From Stenocarpella maydis (taxonomy: Eukaryota; Ascomycota; Sordariomycetes; Diaporthales; Diaporthaceae): a DNA stretch of 64,000 nucleotides. The position numbers and the translations under genes are program-made. Under the pieces are notes generated by a model. The model had not been told where the DNA came from. It saw nothing but the letters and a program-made list of their open reading frames with translations, and did no database searches. Location of the stretch: the NCBI GenBank assembly GCA_002270565.1, contig NQMI01000009.1, positions 1 through 64,000 on the forward strand. The letters are read 5' to 3'. This document shows, in pieces, positions 32,697 through 45,120 of the stretch. Within the stretch, counting starts at the first letter, position 1. Every line of letters starts with the position of its first letter.

Positions 32697-33936
32697 CTAA
32701 AACATCCCTCTGAGTTTACCAAAATCTGGCAAATTGGCGATGTTTGTGAAGACACCGTAAGCTCTCACAGCTCTATCAGGGCTGATCGCGCCGGTAACCT
32801 GGTCAATGAACTTCTTCAGATCATCGACGGTGAGCGGGTTCTCCTTGGTCTCAATCGCGTGCACGATATGCTTTTCCAGCTTCGATCCGTCCTTAAAGCT
32901 CACAGTCACATATCCTTGTGCATTGTGGACGCTCGCATCAGTCGTCGCATTGACCAAACTAGTTACGCAAGCCGGCCACCGTCTCGTTCTTGACCACTGA
33001 GTTCGTGAACTGCTTGGGCGTCGCCTCGCCGTACAGGTGCCCCACGGCCGTAGCGTGGTATATGTCGGAAATAGACCTCCCCTCTTGCAGGGTTTGGTTG
33101 TGAAGCTGGATCGCGCCGTCGATGGATGGATGCATCACGATCCCGCAGGGGAACGGCTTGAAGGTGTTCTTGAGAACCTCCCACGTCTGGCCAAGCTGGC
33201 CAAGTAGGCCGTCGCGTTCTCGCGCGCACTGACGACGTGCAGCCAGCCGAACTTGGCCTCAAGGCCCTGTAGCGAGAGCTTGTGTAGTTGTTCCTCGCGA
33301 GGAGAGCGGCGAGCATACCTCCCTGGGCGGCACGGCCAATGTGAAATGACTTGGTGTCCGAGCCGAGGTATTCTTGCATGCAAACAACCTGGGTCGCTGC
33401 TATTCCGATGGCGTTCTGCGTGGCTACCGTGTCGGACCCCAGCAGCTTGCTCACCGCGACCGCCGCGCCGATCGAGCCGGTGGTGCTCGTTATGTGCCAG
33501 CCTACGCCGTAATGCTCGGGATAGACAGAGGGGCCTAGCCTGCATCCCGCCTCCACGCCGGCGACGAACGCGGTGATGAAGTCGTGGCCTGAGAAGGGGG
33601 CTTTCCATTCTGCAACAGCAAAAAGCGCGCTGGCGACTGGACCAGCCGGATGAATGATCACCTCTAGATGATTGTCGTCGTAGTCATCGACATGTGAGGC
33701 GATACCATTGATCAAGGCCGCTGTTTGCGCATCGGCATACCCATCGTTGCTAGACCCACCCGCACTGAAAGCGGCAAGAGTCGTGATCTGTGCTATCTGG
33801 GGTGCATCCTGGATATAACCTCAAATAGCACATCCGCCCAGTTATAAAGGCTCTTTACCCCGGCCTCGACTACGTCAGCTGCGAGATTTGCGCAAGTCAA
33901 GTTCGTGGCCCGGGTTGCAAGTTGGAGAGTGGCCAT
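32697..33936 (-). pseudogene. MmgE/PrpD family pseudogene
   Basis: The minus strand keeps PrpD-family sequence from ATG 33936 (MATLQLATRATNLTCANLAA) to 32697, but not in one frame. After SLYNWA the frame slips near 33835, and the next block contains a TGA at 33823-33821 where the family normally has a small residue. INGIASHVDDYDDNHLEVII and GSDTKSFHIGRAAQGGM are intact. Then frames change near 33275 (before the GLEAKFGWLHVV block), near 33208 (before the TWEVLKNTF block) and near 32960. No intron with proper signals explains these breaks. Live relatives dehydrate 2-methylcitrate or decarboxylate cis-aconitate. This copy looks dead, unless several sequencing errors fell together. Confidence 0.8.
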
Positions 33937-34597
33937 TGTGCGGGTCTGTGTGGTTTCTCCGCCACTGTTGGCTTCGGCGCAGGGTGTATGGCGTATTTAT
34001 ACCAATAATTATTCCTACCTAAGTAGATATTGTGCCTGGTTTGCTCAAATTTACGCAGTTACGCGTGTTGTACCGGCCGGTCAGAAGCTCGGTAATCGAC
34101 TGACATCAACTCCTAGCGGCAGCGATCACTCCGGTCTAGGAAAGATAGGGAAGCTCATACATAGCAATTAGTGCTCAATGATTGGTAATACTGTGATGGT
34201 GGCGTAAAATAATTGGGCAACTCTCGGCCATGAGTCGGAATTTGAGCAGATTTTATCACTGGATTGCCTTCTTGCACAACTATGTCCTTCTCGGCTCACC
34301 AAGCCTGGCCATTGCTCAGTAATTGTCAAGCATTTCAAGAACAGAGTCTCCTCTTGTTGGGATAAGACGATACACCCATGGTAATCTGTACCACATATGT
34401 CCTCTCCGCTGTGTCGCACCTCACAATAAACACGGCAAGAGGTTCAAGGTCCGAATGTTCACCTCGAACAAGATAATGGAAAAATCGCATTATTGGCCCT
34501 AGAATAACGAGGATGGACAGATAACACTCCAACCGAAAACACAGCCGATACGCTCATCTCTGTTCGAGTCTCGCCGATAGCGTTCAATGTGGAAAGC
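33937..34597. other. Intergenic region
   Basis: It lies between the PrpD pseudogene start and the end of the NACHT gene. It is AT-rich in parts, with no gene or repeat recognised. Confidence 0.55.
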
Positions 34598-37500
34598 TTA
34601 GACACCTTTACCCTCTTTCCACCTCACATTCCAACTTGTAGTGCCACGAAGTTTCCATGGGTGTTTAGTAGTCCGGGCTTCGCCTACATGCGTCGAGTCG
34701 GGCTTTAGCCGGAAGGTTCCAACTACTGCAACACGGCGCACAACAGGTGGGAACGCTCTCGGGGCCTCCGGGGCCTTGTTATGCTGGGGGAGGAAATAAT
34801 GGCTGAAACCAAGGCCAAACATCAGTCCACCGAGGGAAACGAGGCAGAGCATAGCTCTAAACTCAGCAGTCACATCCAGAAAGGCTATCGCGGTGGCGTA
34901 CACGACCAAGACCTTTAGCGTGAAGAACACACCAAGCCACGACGCGAGCTTCCCGGCCGACAAGCGAGCATAATATTTGAGCTTACCCGCGGACGAGAGA
35001 GCATAATATACGAGCCACCCTCTAATCGGCACGGTAATGAATTGTTCCGGTTTGAAATCCCTCTCGTTTGTCATCTCTCTGAAAGCGATCAGCCCGCTGG
35101 CCAAGTGATGTGGAGAGCATGAATCGGTGCCCGCCCAGGATTTCAGAAGCCAGCTCGCGATCAAGGTGCCGCTCGGGTCGCACCCTGGCCGGAGTCGCGA
35201 CATAGCCAGCGCGATAGCTGACTTCTGTGAATGAGAGGAGGGTAGAGGTCTCACCCCATGGAAAAGAAGGAGATGAGTCATATGTACATCCATGCAGGAG
35301 ACACTGAGCTCAATCAGCGGGTAGGGTAGGGTATTCAGAACAACTGCATCACCGATGGCGCGCAGGATGGCGCGGGTGGTATGGTAGTCCCTGGCAAATA
35401 CAGCTGCATACAGGCAAGCATAGTTGTTGAATCTGAAATCCGGACGCATACCGAGGACTAATTCGGTTTTCCACTGGGAGCCCCTTTCCAAGAAGAGGTT
35501 CAGCGTGAGAAATCGTGCCGCCATCATAGGGCTCAGGCAGGGCATAGGTGACATTTGCAAGACTGCCGTCAGACAGTTGTTGAGTAGCCGCAATCGCTGC
35601 TTTTGCTTTCGTAATACTCTATCGAGTAAGATGTTGTGGGAGTGAACCGCCGCCCACAACATGGTCTCGGGAACATCGACATGATCATAAGCCACATATG
35701 GCGTGTCCCATGTCAGCCAATCTTTAGTCTCCGAGGTCTTGAGCACCTGACTCCAAAGCAAGTACAGGGGTCCATCGTCTTCAGTCATGGGTGCTGAGTG
35801 CAACATCCAGAACTCTCGTGCATACGCAAGGAAGTCCATGGTCGGCATGCGTGATGTGTCGTTGGGCCTTTCCGTTGACGCCGTTGTGGAAATTTCTGGA
35901 CACAGACTATGGACAGTTCTTCCAACGTTGACGTGCGCCGCAACAGTGTTCATCTTGCCTTGGTATGCTATACTGAGAAGCTTGGATAGCTTCCCCTGCT
36001 CAGCCTTGGCCGCGCGCTGAATGGCCGCTGGGTTTGGCAGCAAGACCGGCGGCGGCTGAGGTGTCGTGGATGGCGCCGCTCCATTTGTTGTTTTAGAAAC
36101 GTCCAATCTGGCGGACCATATACTGAGATATCTCATAGAAATAGTGGCCATGTGTAAATGTGCAGTATCGGCAGTGAAATGCCATTCTCTGTAATCTTGC
36201 GTGTCGACCATTTCACCCAGTAGAAATTGCCTTACACTTTGATGCACGAGATGCACCGTCAAATCCTGCTCATCTATCATCACCAGACTGCCGCAAGAAG
36301 ACAGAATTAGACGTATATCTCCAACCCGGTGGCGGTCCCGCTGCGCTGGTGTTACTGCGCTGTCTAAAGCTACAGTCAGAGCCTCTGCAAACTCTGCCGT
36401 AGTAAGTGGCCGGAAAGAAGCCACCAGTATTTTGAGGATATGCATTTGGTAGCGATTTCCTGGTTGTCCGGTGCGCTTTAAAATGCGATGAAATATCTCG
36501 GGCAGTGACCGAGGCAGGTTGTCCAGCGCCTCATGGATGGTGTACTCATCTTCAAAGCAGATAGCTTGCAGCTGTAGGGTGACCCATAGAAACCTAGAGA
36601 AAGGAAGAAAAGATATGGTGAGACTAAGCTTTCGCCGATAGGTAGTTTACATGGAGACTTACATTCCATCAGCACCCTCGACGAGACGCCGTCGTATCTC
36701 ATCCAATATTGCACTATCCCTAATTAAGAGCTCGCCATTCTCCAGAAGGGTGTCTACCTCTGCCGCCACGAAATTATCAATGTCTGGGTTGACCCGCGGG
36801 ATTTCCAGTACGGCAGGTCGTGCGAAAACATCGAAGTCCTCCCGGGCCCGGCTCTTTGCCTCGAGCCTCCAGGAGACACAAATGCGCAGCTGAACCCACG
36901 ACTGGAGCTCTTTCAGGTCTTCCACCAAAATCCGGCGCTCGATTTCAGGGAACTCGTCGAATCCGTCCAAAACCAGATAGATCTTTCTTGTAGAAGGCAC
37001 GACTTTGGCCAAGATCTGCGGCAGTCCGCCAGTCGTCAACGAGCGACTTTCCTCTCTAAGTAGATCCGTCCACCTTGCATCAGGCAGGGACTCGAGGATC
37101 TGACGGGCAAGGCTACCAAGGACTGTCCTAGCCCTATTGCCGGCAGCATCGTCAGAAACGAAGAAGTATGCCACCATGCCGATCTTGCCGGCGTTGTCCA
37201 AGACAAGGTCGTCGATCATGTTTGCCATCAACACGGACTTGCCTGAGCCCAGCTTCCCCTCACAGAAGAGGACCGAGGACCCATTGCCGGCCTTCCAATT
37301 TCGATAATTCGGATTTTCGAGAAAAAATCTGGTGTTTCCGCTTCTTCGGACGATTCTGTGCTGCCGTTCATAGTCGTAGTCCGTACATGCATCCAGCCAT
37401 TTGGCGCGAGCTCGGGCCTGCTTTCGTCTGCGATCTGACTCTGAAATACTCGGAATAATGGACCTTTTTTCTTCGAGCCGTTGGCTCTGAAGCACCACAA

Positions 37501-38171
37501 TTTCGTCGATGACCTCCCTTGACCATCTTGCAAGGCTGTCTTTGATTTTCCGCAGCTGGGGGTCTGAGAAAATGACCTTCAAAGATGTTTTGAAATGCTG
37601 CATCGAGGACTTTTGGAAGATAAAATGGCACAACTCAACAACGACAATGGTATACTCCAACATGGCCAAGCGCAAACGTCGCGCGTCCGGATAGATGGAT
37701 GCCAGCTCTGCATGCCTGGGGGCAGAGTGGCCAATCTCGAGAAAGATTTCCGATACGGCATCCCTGTAGCGCGCGTAGCCCATCGAGACCTGGCCGCATT
37801 GTCAGTGATCCGCGCTCTATCGAGGCGTGCTAAGAACGCACAATGATGGTCAACCTGGCAACTGACCAGACGCCTGCCGCAAGCATGTTTTGGGTGCTCC
37901 CAACCAACACATCTCCGATAGCCACGAACTGCTGCAAAGACTCCAAGACACGCTTGAAGCGGTCGCCGCAAGGTTTGCGTGCGTTTCGGTCGATCTCGGC
38001 TGCGATTTTCCGGATATCGCCCAGGCCCGGCGGATCGGTATGGGCCGCGTCTCTATGACAGTTGAAGATTTCCTTGTTTTCTGTGTCCAGTGACTCGTAA
38101 AATGCGCTGATGGCCCTGCCCAGGCGAATCTGAGCCTTGAGTCTGGACGTCTGGGAAATGATAACGTCCAT
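34598..38171 (-). CDS. NACHT-domain (NLR-like, STAND) protein with C-terminal membrane hairpin
   Basis: Three exons on the minus strand, 38171-37842, 37789-36663 and 36593-34598, give 1150 residues. Residues 1-200 are a helical N-terminal domain of fungal STAND type (LESLQQFVAIGDVLVGSTQ, VWSVARLTII). The NACHT core has Walker A GKLGSGKS (288-295) and Walker B IYLVLDGFDEF (380-390), then GMFLWVTLQLQ, a conserved stretch restored by splicing. A winged-helix-like part with LVHQSVRQFLL follows. The C-terminal half has weak ankyrin-like segments (THLLLFHGVRPLP), and two hydrophobic helices at about 1038-1088 form a hairpin before a basic tail. Such proteins sense non-self in fungal incompatibility and immunity; the ligand is unknown. 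The open frame extends upstream of 38171 without another ATG. Confidence 0.87.
34947..35012. repeat. 33-base tandem duplication inside the NACHT gene
   Basis: Two adjacent, imperfect 33-base units encode YYALSSAGKLK and YYARLSAGKLA just before the C-terminal membrane hairpin. The frame is kept. Confidence 0.75.
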
Positions 38172-39433
38172 GGCTCGCGTTGACCCCAGAAGAAGATGAA
38201 GGCGTCCTCTGATGGCAGCAGCACACACGCACGCTTTTGGTGCTGCTTCACACGTTGTCTCGAGTTCTGCTAAGATGTCGTGAGTAGTTTTGCCGCCCAG
38301 GTGAATTCAACCATTTTGGACCTCGAAGCGTCAAACAAGCTCAGATGAGGGGCCAGCTGAAAAGACGCCGAGGCTCGCTAAAGGATTTGATTATGGCTTG
38401 GATATCATTGGCTTAGATGCAGCTTAGTGCTGATGCCCACCGACGACCCATGTTGCTATACCAGGTGGAAATCCCCTCCCGGGCCCTGGGAGCTATTGTC
38501 ACAATATAAGCATGTAGGGAGTGCCACAGGTGTGGCGTCACACTTTTGTGCGACAGCTATTCGTCCAAGTATTATGGCTCAAATAACCCAGTAGGGCCCT
38601 CCGCGTGCCCAGAGGAGGGACCTCCGGGGGCACAGAGGGAGGGCTTCCCAAGGGCCCTTCATATACCCAGACGAAGGTGAACACTTCAAATGCCGGGGAA
38701 ATAAACCTTGGGGGCCCTGAGGGCCTAATCCTGCAACCTACTTCAGTACCGCGATGGGACTAGCAGGATGCAGGCGCGATAGCGGGCTGGGATATTCAGC
38801 CCAAATAAGCGACGTGCAATGTGGACAAGCACATTGTCATTTCGATTGCTCTTGGTTGGCATATTTTCTACGAAGCCATAGACCTACAACTGCTCAAGTG
38901 GAAGCAAGTGCTCCTAGCCATAGTCATGCACTTACTCCTCCTGTGCCAATGACAAATTTCTTGGACATATGGGTCTTGCCTTTTTAACACCAAGATTGTC
39001 GTTGTTGTCGTTGGTCATTCATGGTCGCTTTGACAAGGCGGAAAGGTATGCCGGAAATGTGCTTCCCAGCGCGTTTGTGGTATCATAGAACATCTGAATG
39101 CGGACGCCCTGCCTAGGGAAATGCTGGGTCCGATGAAATGCATTGACAATTGGCAGAATAATCATTGTCGTCGATCTCGGGATTCAAAGGTCTTGACCGA
39201 GGACATCTGATTTGCGAGCGGAGTAGTATTCACCTCAGCCTAAATATATTAATATAGAATTATTCAATATATACGGCCGACGCGGTGTTCACCGGCATGT
39301 GAAAAAGACAGTTTCCATGTTAGTAAGAGAACCCTGTCGGTATTTAGGGCAAACGATCCAGGATATTGGAAGAGCCGGCTTGTTTCTTACCCAACATCCA
39401 CCTGCCATCAGAGACGCGTTCAACCTGGACACA
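38172..39433. other. Divergent intergenic region with GGGCCC cluster
   Basis: It lies between the NACHT gene (-) and the DUF1996 gene (+). Four GGGCCC palindromes fall within about 240 bases (38481, 38594, 38652, 38712) among G/C-rich imperfect repeats. An AT-rich stretch lies at 39238-39280. No gene was accepted here. Confidence 0.6.
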
Positions 39434-40773
39434 ATGCAGTGGAAGGCACTCTTTCTAGCACTCCTCGCAGACTATGGCTCTGCCCAGTTTCAACGGATGC
39501 CGATGCTACGGTTCAGTTGCTCGCAACTGGTTGTCGAAAGGCTCGACCCTCTGGTGAACCCTGGCATGATACCTTCGCCACACGTGCATCAGATCGTAGG
39601 TAAGTCCGATTAGAAGCTTGACCAGACTTCCGGTATTTATTTATTATTCCCCGCTTCGGAAATTCTGTCCTGAGATATCACTCCTAATGGCTCAATGTTG
39701 ACTTCGAGTCACCACACAGGGGGCAACTCTTTCAACGCCTCCATGGACCCGGCCACCCATGACCTCCCGTCGTCTTCCACTTGTACCAGCTGTACATTCT
39801 CCGAGGACTTCTCAAACTATTGGACCGCTGTTCTCTATTTCAGAGCCCGCAACGGGACGTACAAGCGCATACCTCAATACGCAAGCGAAGGATTAACCGC
39901 AGACGGTGGCATAACAATCTACTATATCGCGTCGCCAGATGTGTCTGTGAACGTCACGGCCTTTACGCCTGGCTTCCGCATGCTGGTCGGGGATGCCACG
40001 GCAACCTCCCCTGGCAAGGCGCCCAAGGTGTGCCACCGCTGCATGCCGACCACAGGAGACAATAACTGGCTCAACTGCGCTGCTCCGGATACCCAGACCC
40101 TACCTGCCGGGATCTGTGTCGGCGGCATCCGATCTGTCATCACCTTCCCCACGTGCTGGGATGGAAAGAACACTGACAGCACTGACCACATGAGCCACGT
40201 TGCATATCCTGACGAAGACCCGTCGCATAATGGAGTTGGTGCGGAGGGCGTTTGCCCCTCAAGCCATCCCGTGAAAATACCTCAGGTTATGTACGAAGTC
40301 ATGGTAAGACAGATTCATATTTTGAATAAAGAATAAAGCTTATAATGCAGCCATACTGACAGGCGACTTCGTAGTGGGACACGCGGCCTTTCAATGACAA
40401 GGCCTTGTGGCCCGAGGATGGATCACAGCCGTTCGTCTGGAGCACTGGAGACAAGTGGGTGCCTCTGGGATGCTGCTAGTGAAGCCCCAAGACTGACAAT
40501 GATATGCAGGCACGGGTATTCGCAGCACGGGGATTACGTCTTCGGCTGGAAGGATGATTCGCTGCAGCGTGCTATGGACTTTCGATGCGATGGCGATGTC
40601 TGTAGCGGACTAGAGAGGCAGTCCCCAGAGAAAGCGATGAAATGTACCAAGCCGCGTGATGTCGATGAGGACATTGACGGCTGTAAGTTTCTAAACAACA
40701 TGGTTCCGTTGACTCACCTTGCTGACATCACTTAGGGTTTACCGAGATCCCAGGTGCGGCCATGAGAGATTAA
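39434..40773 (+). CDS. Secreted DUF1996 protein
   Basis: Five exons, 39434-39599, 39720-40303, 40375-40454, 40510-40682 and 40736-40773, give 346 residues. A signal peptide (MQWKALFLALLADYGSA) leads into the family start FQRMPMLRFSCSQLVVERLD, then PSPHVHQIVGGNSFN, joined across intron 1. RMLVGDATATS, TFPTCWDGKN and HMSHVAYP follow, all conserved in DUF1996. The last exons give HGYSQHGDYVFGWKDDSLQ and GWFTEIPGAAMRD. Conserved His, Asp and Cys residues suggest a metal- or carbohydrate-related role, but the activity is unknown. Many fungal members carry WSC domains; this one does not. It is tail to tail with the pectate lyase, 431 bases away. Confidence 0.88.
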
Positions 40774-41204
40774 GTCGTTACGTTCGGAATTTTATAGTTA
40801 GCCACAGAAGGTTCAGATTGCTGAGAATGGACTTCAATTCCCTGATATACATTTTCCTTGGTGCAAAATATGATATACGTCATTGAACACCCTTGGGTCT
40901 TTTCATCAGTGCCAGGTCTCAGTTTACTACCGATGCACCTGCGTAGTTTTTAGCCCAGGACACTGATCAATGCTATTACCTAACCTCAAAGAGCAGGTTT
41001 ATCGGGAAAATACGGCACGCTAGCACTATATTTAATGTCTGCTTGCGCTGAAACAAGGGCAAGAAGTAAGAATATATACAGTTGCACAGCTACTCTGGTC
41101 TGTTGAGGGCTAGCCCCGTGGAGGTAATCCACGGGGCTCTCGCCCCATTCAACCTTTCATCTCAAGCCGTACTTAATTGACGCACGCAATCCTTGGTCAT
41201 CCTC
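40774..41204. other. Short convergent intergenic region
   Basis: It contains the two 3' untranslated regions. An inverted repeat GCCCCGTGG..CCACGGGGC lies at about 41114-41137 and could act as a shared terminator hairpin. Nothing else was seen. Confidence 0.5.
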
Positions 41205-42520
41205 TTAAAAGCTCAGCTTCTGCCCGGCGTTGGCGGTGACGCTGCTCTTGACGTTGCCCGAGCCGAGCTTGGAGTACGAGTACGGGACGCTCGTGAGGGT
41301 TCCCTTGGCGGCTGTGGTGACGGAACCGCCAAGGCTGACGTCGTTGACGACAGCGTAGCCCACCGTGTCGCTGTCAGCTGAGTAAATAGCCTTGGAGCCG
41401 CTGTTCTCGAAGACGGAGGACTCGACCAGGAGCTGGGCGCCCATGCGGGTGTTGATGCCAGTGCTGACGGAGGAAAAGTAGCTGCTGTTTGCGGGGGAGT
41501 CACATGTGGTCAGCCAGGTGACCGGCCGCGTATATCAGGGCAGACGAGTGTGGGGAAGACGTACTTGAAGATGTGACCGGTGCCGAACCGGAAAGACGGT
41601 GCACGCGAGTTGATATTTTTCCAGTAGTTATTGGCATAGGTAACGTGCAAGTGGCCGGTATCTTCAGCACTATTGGAGTCGGAATGTCCGACCAGGGATG
41701 CCTTGTACTGTGATGAAGTCTCCATAAGTATCATGTACTGCAATTTGGGTTGCTGACAAAGAGGAGAATCTCTTATGTTTTAAATATAGGTAGATGCTGA
41801 GTACTTACGTGGTCATGAATGTAGCTGTTGGAGATGGTCACCCATTCTGACGCATGAGTTACATCGATCAAGCCGTCGTAGTAGTCCTTGTCGTGGTCCA
41901 TGTCGCTGGACACGTCAACATGGTCGATCCAGACGTTCTTTGATGCTTGGATGGTAATAGCATCGCCGTTGTCAGCGAGGACCTTGCTGATCTTCATGTT
42001 TCGCACAATGACGTTGGACTGCTTGTTAATGGTCAAACCGACGCCCGTGAGTGCTGAAATTTGAGGCTCGTCAGTCATGCCCAGAAGGCTTCGTTTCTAC
42101 GAGGAGGGTTTAACACGTACAGCTGCCGGACTTGCCGATGATGGACTTGTTGGAAGTGACCTTGACCTTGGCGGATCCGGAGATGGCTCCGCTGACAACA
42201 ACGACGGCCGCACTGCTCGAACCAACAGCTGCAGTGAATTGGGCCAGCGTGGAAACGGTGGTGGTGGTGCCGCCACGACCTCCAGTGGTTCTGAGAGATG
42301 GTATTAGCCAAGCTGCACTAGAAAACGACAGGATGGCTAGAATATGTTCATACCCTCCGTTCTGAGTAGCGTAGCCGACATCAGCAGCGTCGGTGATTGC
42401 AGCCCTCTTTTCGATGCTACGAGGGTCTACGGCAGCGCCGTCTTGCACGGTGGGAGTAGGCGAGGCCGTGACGCAAGACGCCAGAAACGCCAAGGTGGAC
42501 AGAACCAGAGTCTGCTTCAT
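41205..42520 (-). CDS. Secreted pectate lyase (PL1 family)
   Basis: Five exons on the minus strand, 42520-42354, 42290-42121, 42053-41809, 41707-41565 and 41484-41205, give 334 residues. A signal peptide (MKQTLVLSTLAFLASCVTA) and a short propeptide ending in a KR site precede the parallel beta-helix domain. NVWIDHVDVSSDMDHDKDYY and DGLIDVTHASEWVTISNSYI carry the calcium-binding acids; NINSRAPSFRFGTGHIFNSY carries the catalytic arginine region (RAPxxRxG). The Gly/Thr-rich start GGRGGTTTTVSTLAQF is typical of PL1. It would cut de-esterified homogalacturonan by beta-elimination outside the cell. The intron-3 acceptor CATCACAG yields HDHYKASLVGHSDSN, the conserved join. Confidence 0.92.
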
Positions 42521-45120
42521 TTTCGATGTTTCCGGGTGAATTTATGGGCTCGAGGCGATATTTTGGAAGAAGAGTTGCGGTACGTGGGCCCGGCATTTGA
42601 ATCTCGAAAGGGTCTTTACACTGGTCATGATATATCTCTACCCGTGAGGCTGTCTCGTTGCCAAATCACTCGAGCTCCTGACAAGCACGCGAGACCCGCG
42701 GTTTGAGATGGTGTCGACCTCACCAATCATTGTGTAAACTGGCGGGCTTTAATATTGCACGAATAAGAAAATCTTCCAGGGCTGCTCTGCATCCCTTTTT
42801 CTAACGAGACGAGCACCCCCACCACAGCCTCAGGGGTGGCTGCGGCCACTGGATCCCTTCAATGTTGACAGGCCACGTCGGTCGTACCAGGCTCGTCCAT
42901 CTATGCAGAGGCGTCTCACGGCCACTTGATGGGATTTGGTGCGGGAGAGGTCCATTCTTGACGTTCCGTTAGTTACATTCCGAGACCTGAGGAATGGGCA
43001 GGAAATCCAGATGAGAGACTGCAGTGATGGTAGGATTATTGACAACATACTTAGAAAAGGCAGGCACCTGTATGTACCATTTCCGTCGGTATACCCGCAA
43101 CTCTCAGCGATAGACAAGCCACTAGGGCGTGTGACAGAGAGCCCGGTGCGGAGATGCGAGATCTTGGCATCTTCTACCTACTTAAGTAGGAAAAAAGAAG
43201 GGGGTCCCGTTGCCGGTAAAAGGATCGAATTATAAAGGTGAAACATGGGGCCAGCCCTTGTCCCCCTCCTCAGCGTAATCTTGTCAACAACTGAAGACCT
43301 GTTTCAGAGGCCTTATAATGCTTCCCTTTCAACATTGTAGCCTCGACGGACGGGACTAACAATTCGCTCTATTGACAGAAGAATTAGACTATGACATACT
43401 TACTTCAAAGGTAATGATAGATGACTCGACACCATGAAGAACCCGAATTGACGATGCACGATATGAGGCGAACTCCAAGGACCCAGCTCCAGAAGCAGGT
43501 GGCTGCTTTGACGGTACACATGTATTTATTAGTCTATGCACCAATTCTGGGTAGATCTATGCTTGTTCGACAACCGGAGGCTGCATGCCGACAGCGACGA
43601 TTGCGGGGCAGGATGCGAGGATCTTGTTGGAGGAGAATTTGTTCCCGTTACATCCTGGACGATCTTTTTGGGGGTCAATAAACTCAGATCATAAAGCAAA
43701 TAGGAGATTGGCGCAGAAAACATGTGCCTGGAAACAGCGCATGGTGAACTGCCTGCCCACCTTGCCGTTAATAAATACAATCAGCTTGCCCAAGACACTT
43801 GGTTGAGATAGATCGGAAAACAGAGCAGCCACGTACAAGAAGCGAACCCCCCCCCCGGTTCTCCGGATCTCCACAAAGAGAAGGGCAAAAGTACGAAGGA
43901 AAAGAGGAAACTCGTTCAAATGCTCGGGGTAGTTTCGGCCTCAAACCTCCGAAAGAAACAACAAAACTATCCTAGTGATACACCCATCCCAGCATCCAGA
44001 TGCAGACCGCCGATTAGAAAATATCGTTTGACGGGGGCTTTGTCCAGGTAAGGCCCTGTTAACTACAAGAGTACCTAAAGAGTTGGCTTGACACTGGCCC
44101 TGCTCCGATTACAAGTATACTTGTATAATTCACTAGACTTGTTGGTAGCCTTAAGCCTTGGTATTTCTTGTGCTCCCATCGGTCAGACAAATGTCGCGAT
44201 CTGCCTCGCCAATTTATTAGGCGCTGACAGTGGGGTAGCGCTTTATTTTACAACATCCCCCCCATAGCTCAGTTACTGATTCTGACAGAGGATTGGCATG
44301 CACATCGTCCATCGGCTGGAATCCCGGCGTCTTGAGAAATCGGTCCGTTGGGAAAGTTGTCTTCCGAATGAAATGGATTAATTCCATCACGGCCCAGGCA
44401 TGTTTCATGACCGCCGACATGCGACTGCATGGCCACGCGCGATTCCTTTCCCTAGTGTTGTCCAGGGATTTGACGAGCAGGTCAGTCCGAACTTCATGGA
44501 GTGAGCAATGATGTGAGATCGACTCAGTCGCAAAGTGCCAAAGTGTGGCGTAGGTGGACCAACCGGATTCGGGACCCGGACCTGTCAGCCTCGGAGGGAT
44601 GTTGCGGTGCGCCTCTCCGGCTCCGTACTTAATTGTTTAGCTCCTGGTCTAAGACAGAGCCGTAGGGCTGAGCGGCCCTCAAGTGATTGCTCGGCCCCAA
44701 AGGAGCCTCATCCAAGTTGTCGGGATACGGTTCGAAGCTTGTTACACTTATTAGGCCCCAAGGTCTGTGGTGGGTCGGCTCAAAGCGGAACAAAGCTGGT
44801 CCCTGTGGCTGCGCCCCACGCCAACACTGCAGGCCATAACGGAGCCTAGCAGGCAGAGCCAGCCAGGCGGCTTTCCCCCCCCCCAATGTGTACTAAGTAA
44901 GAAATCAGCGTTTTGGCTTCCAAGACGTGGCCGACTCTCAGAGATAAAGGTTTCAAGACCCAAAAATGCCTCCAGAACATTCATCTTTTACATGGCTCTC
45001 AAGTTGTTTATCCTTCAGTCACAATTTGGGAACAGCCATAATCATCTCTATATTTAAATTTCCAGAGCATCTCGTCAGAAATATCGAAAGCACACCCTTC
45101 GAAAGGATACCACAGACCCA
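42521..45120. other. Gene-poor region
   Basis: About 2.6 kb with the pectate lyase promoter at its left. C-runs lie near 43847 and 44876. Open frames under 105 codons overlap on both strands and show no motif. No tRNA or repeat was recognised. Confidence 0.55.

Noticed and set aside
39080..39130. Reading HLNADALPR, recalling the end of retroelement RNase H domains
   Set aside because: Only about nine residues match and no reverse transcriptase or integrase sequence was found around it.
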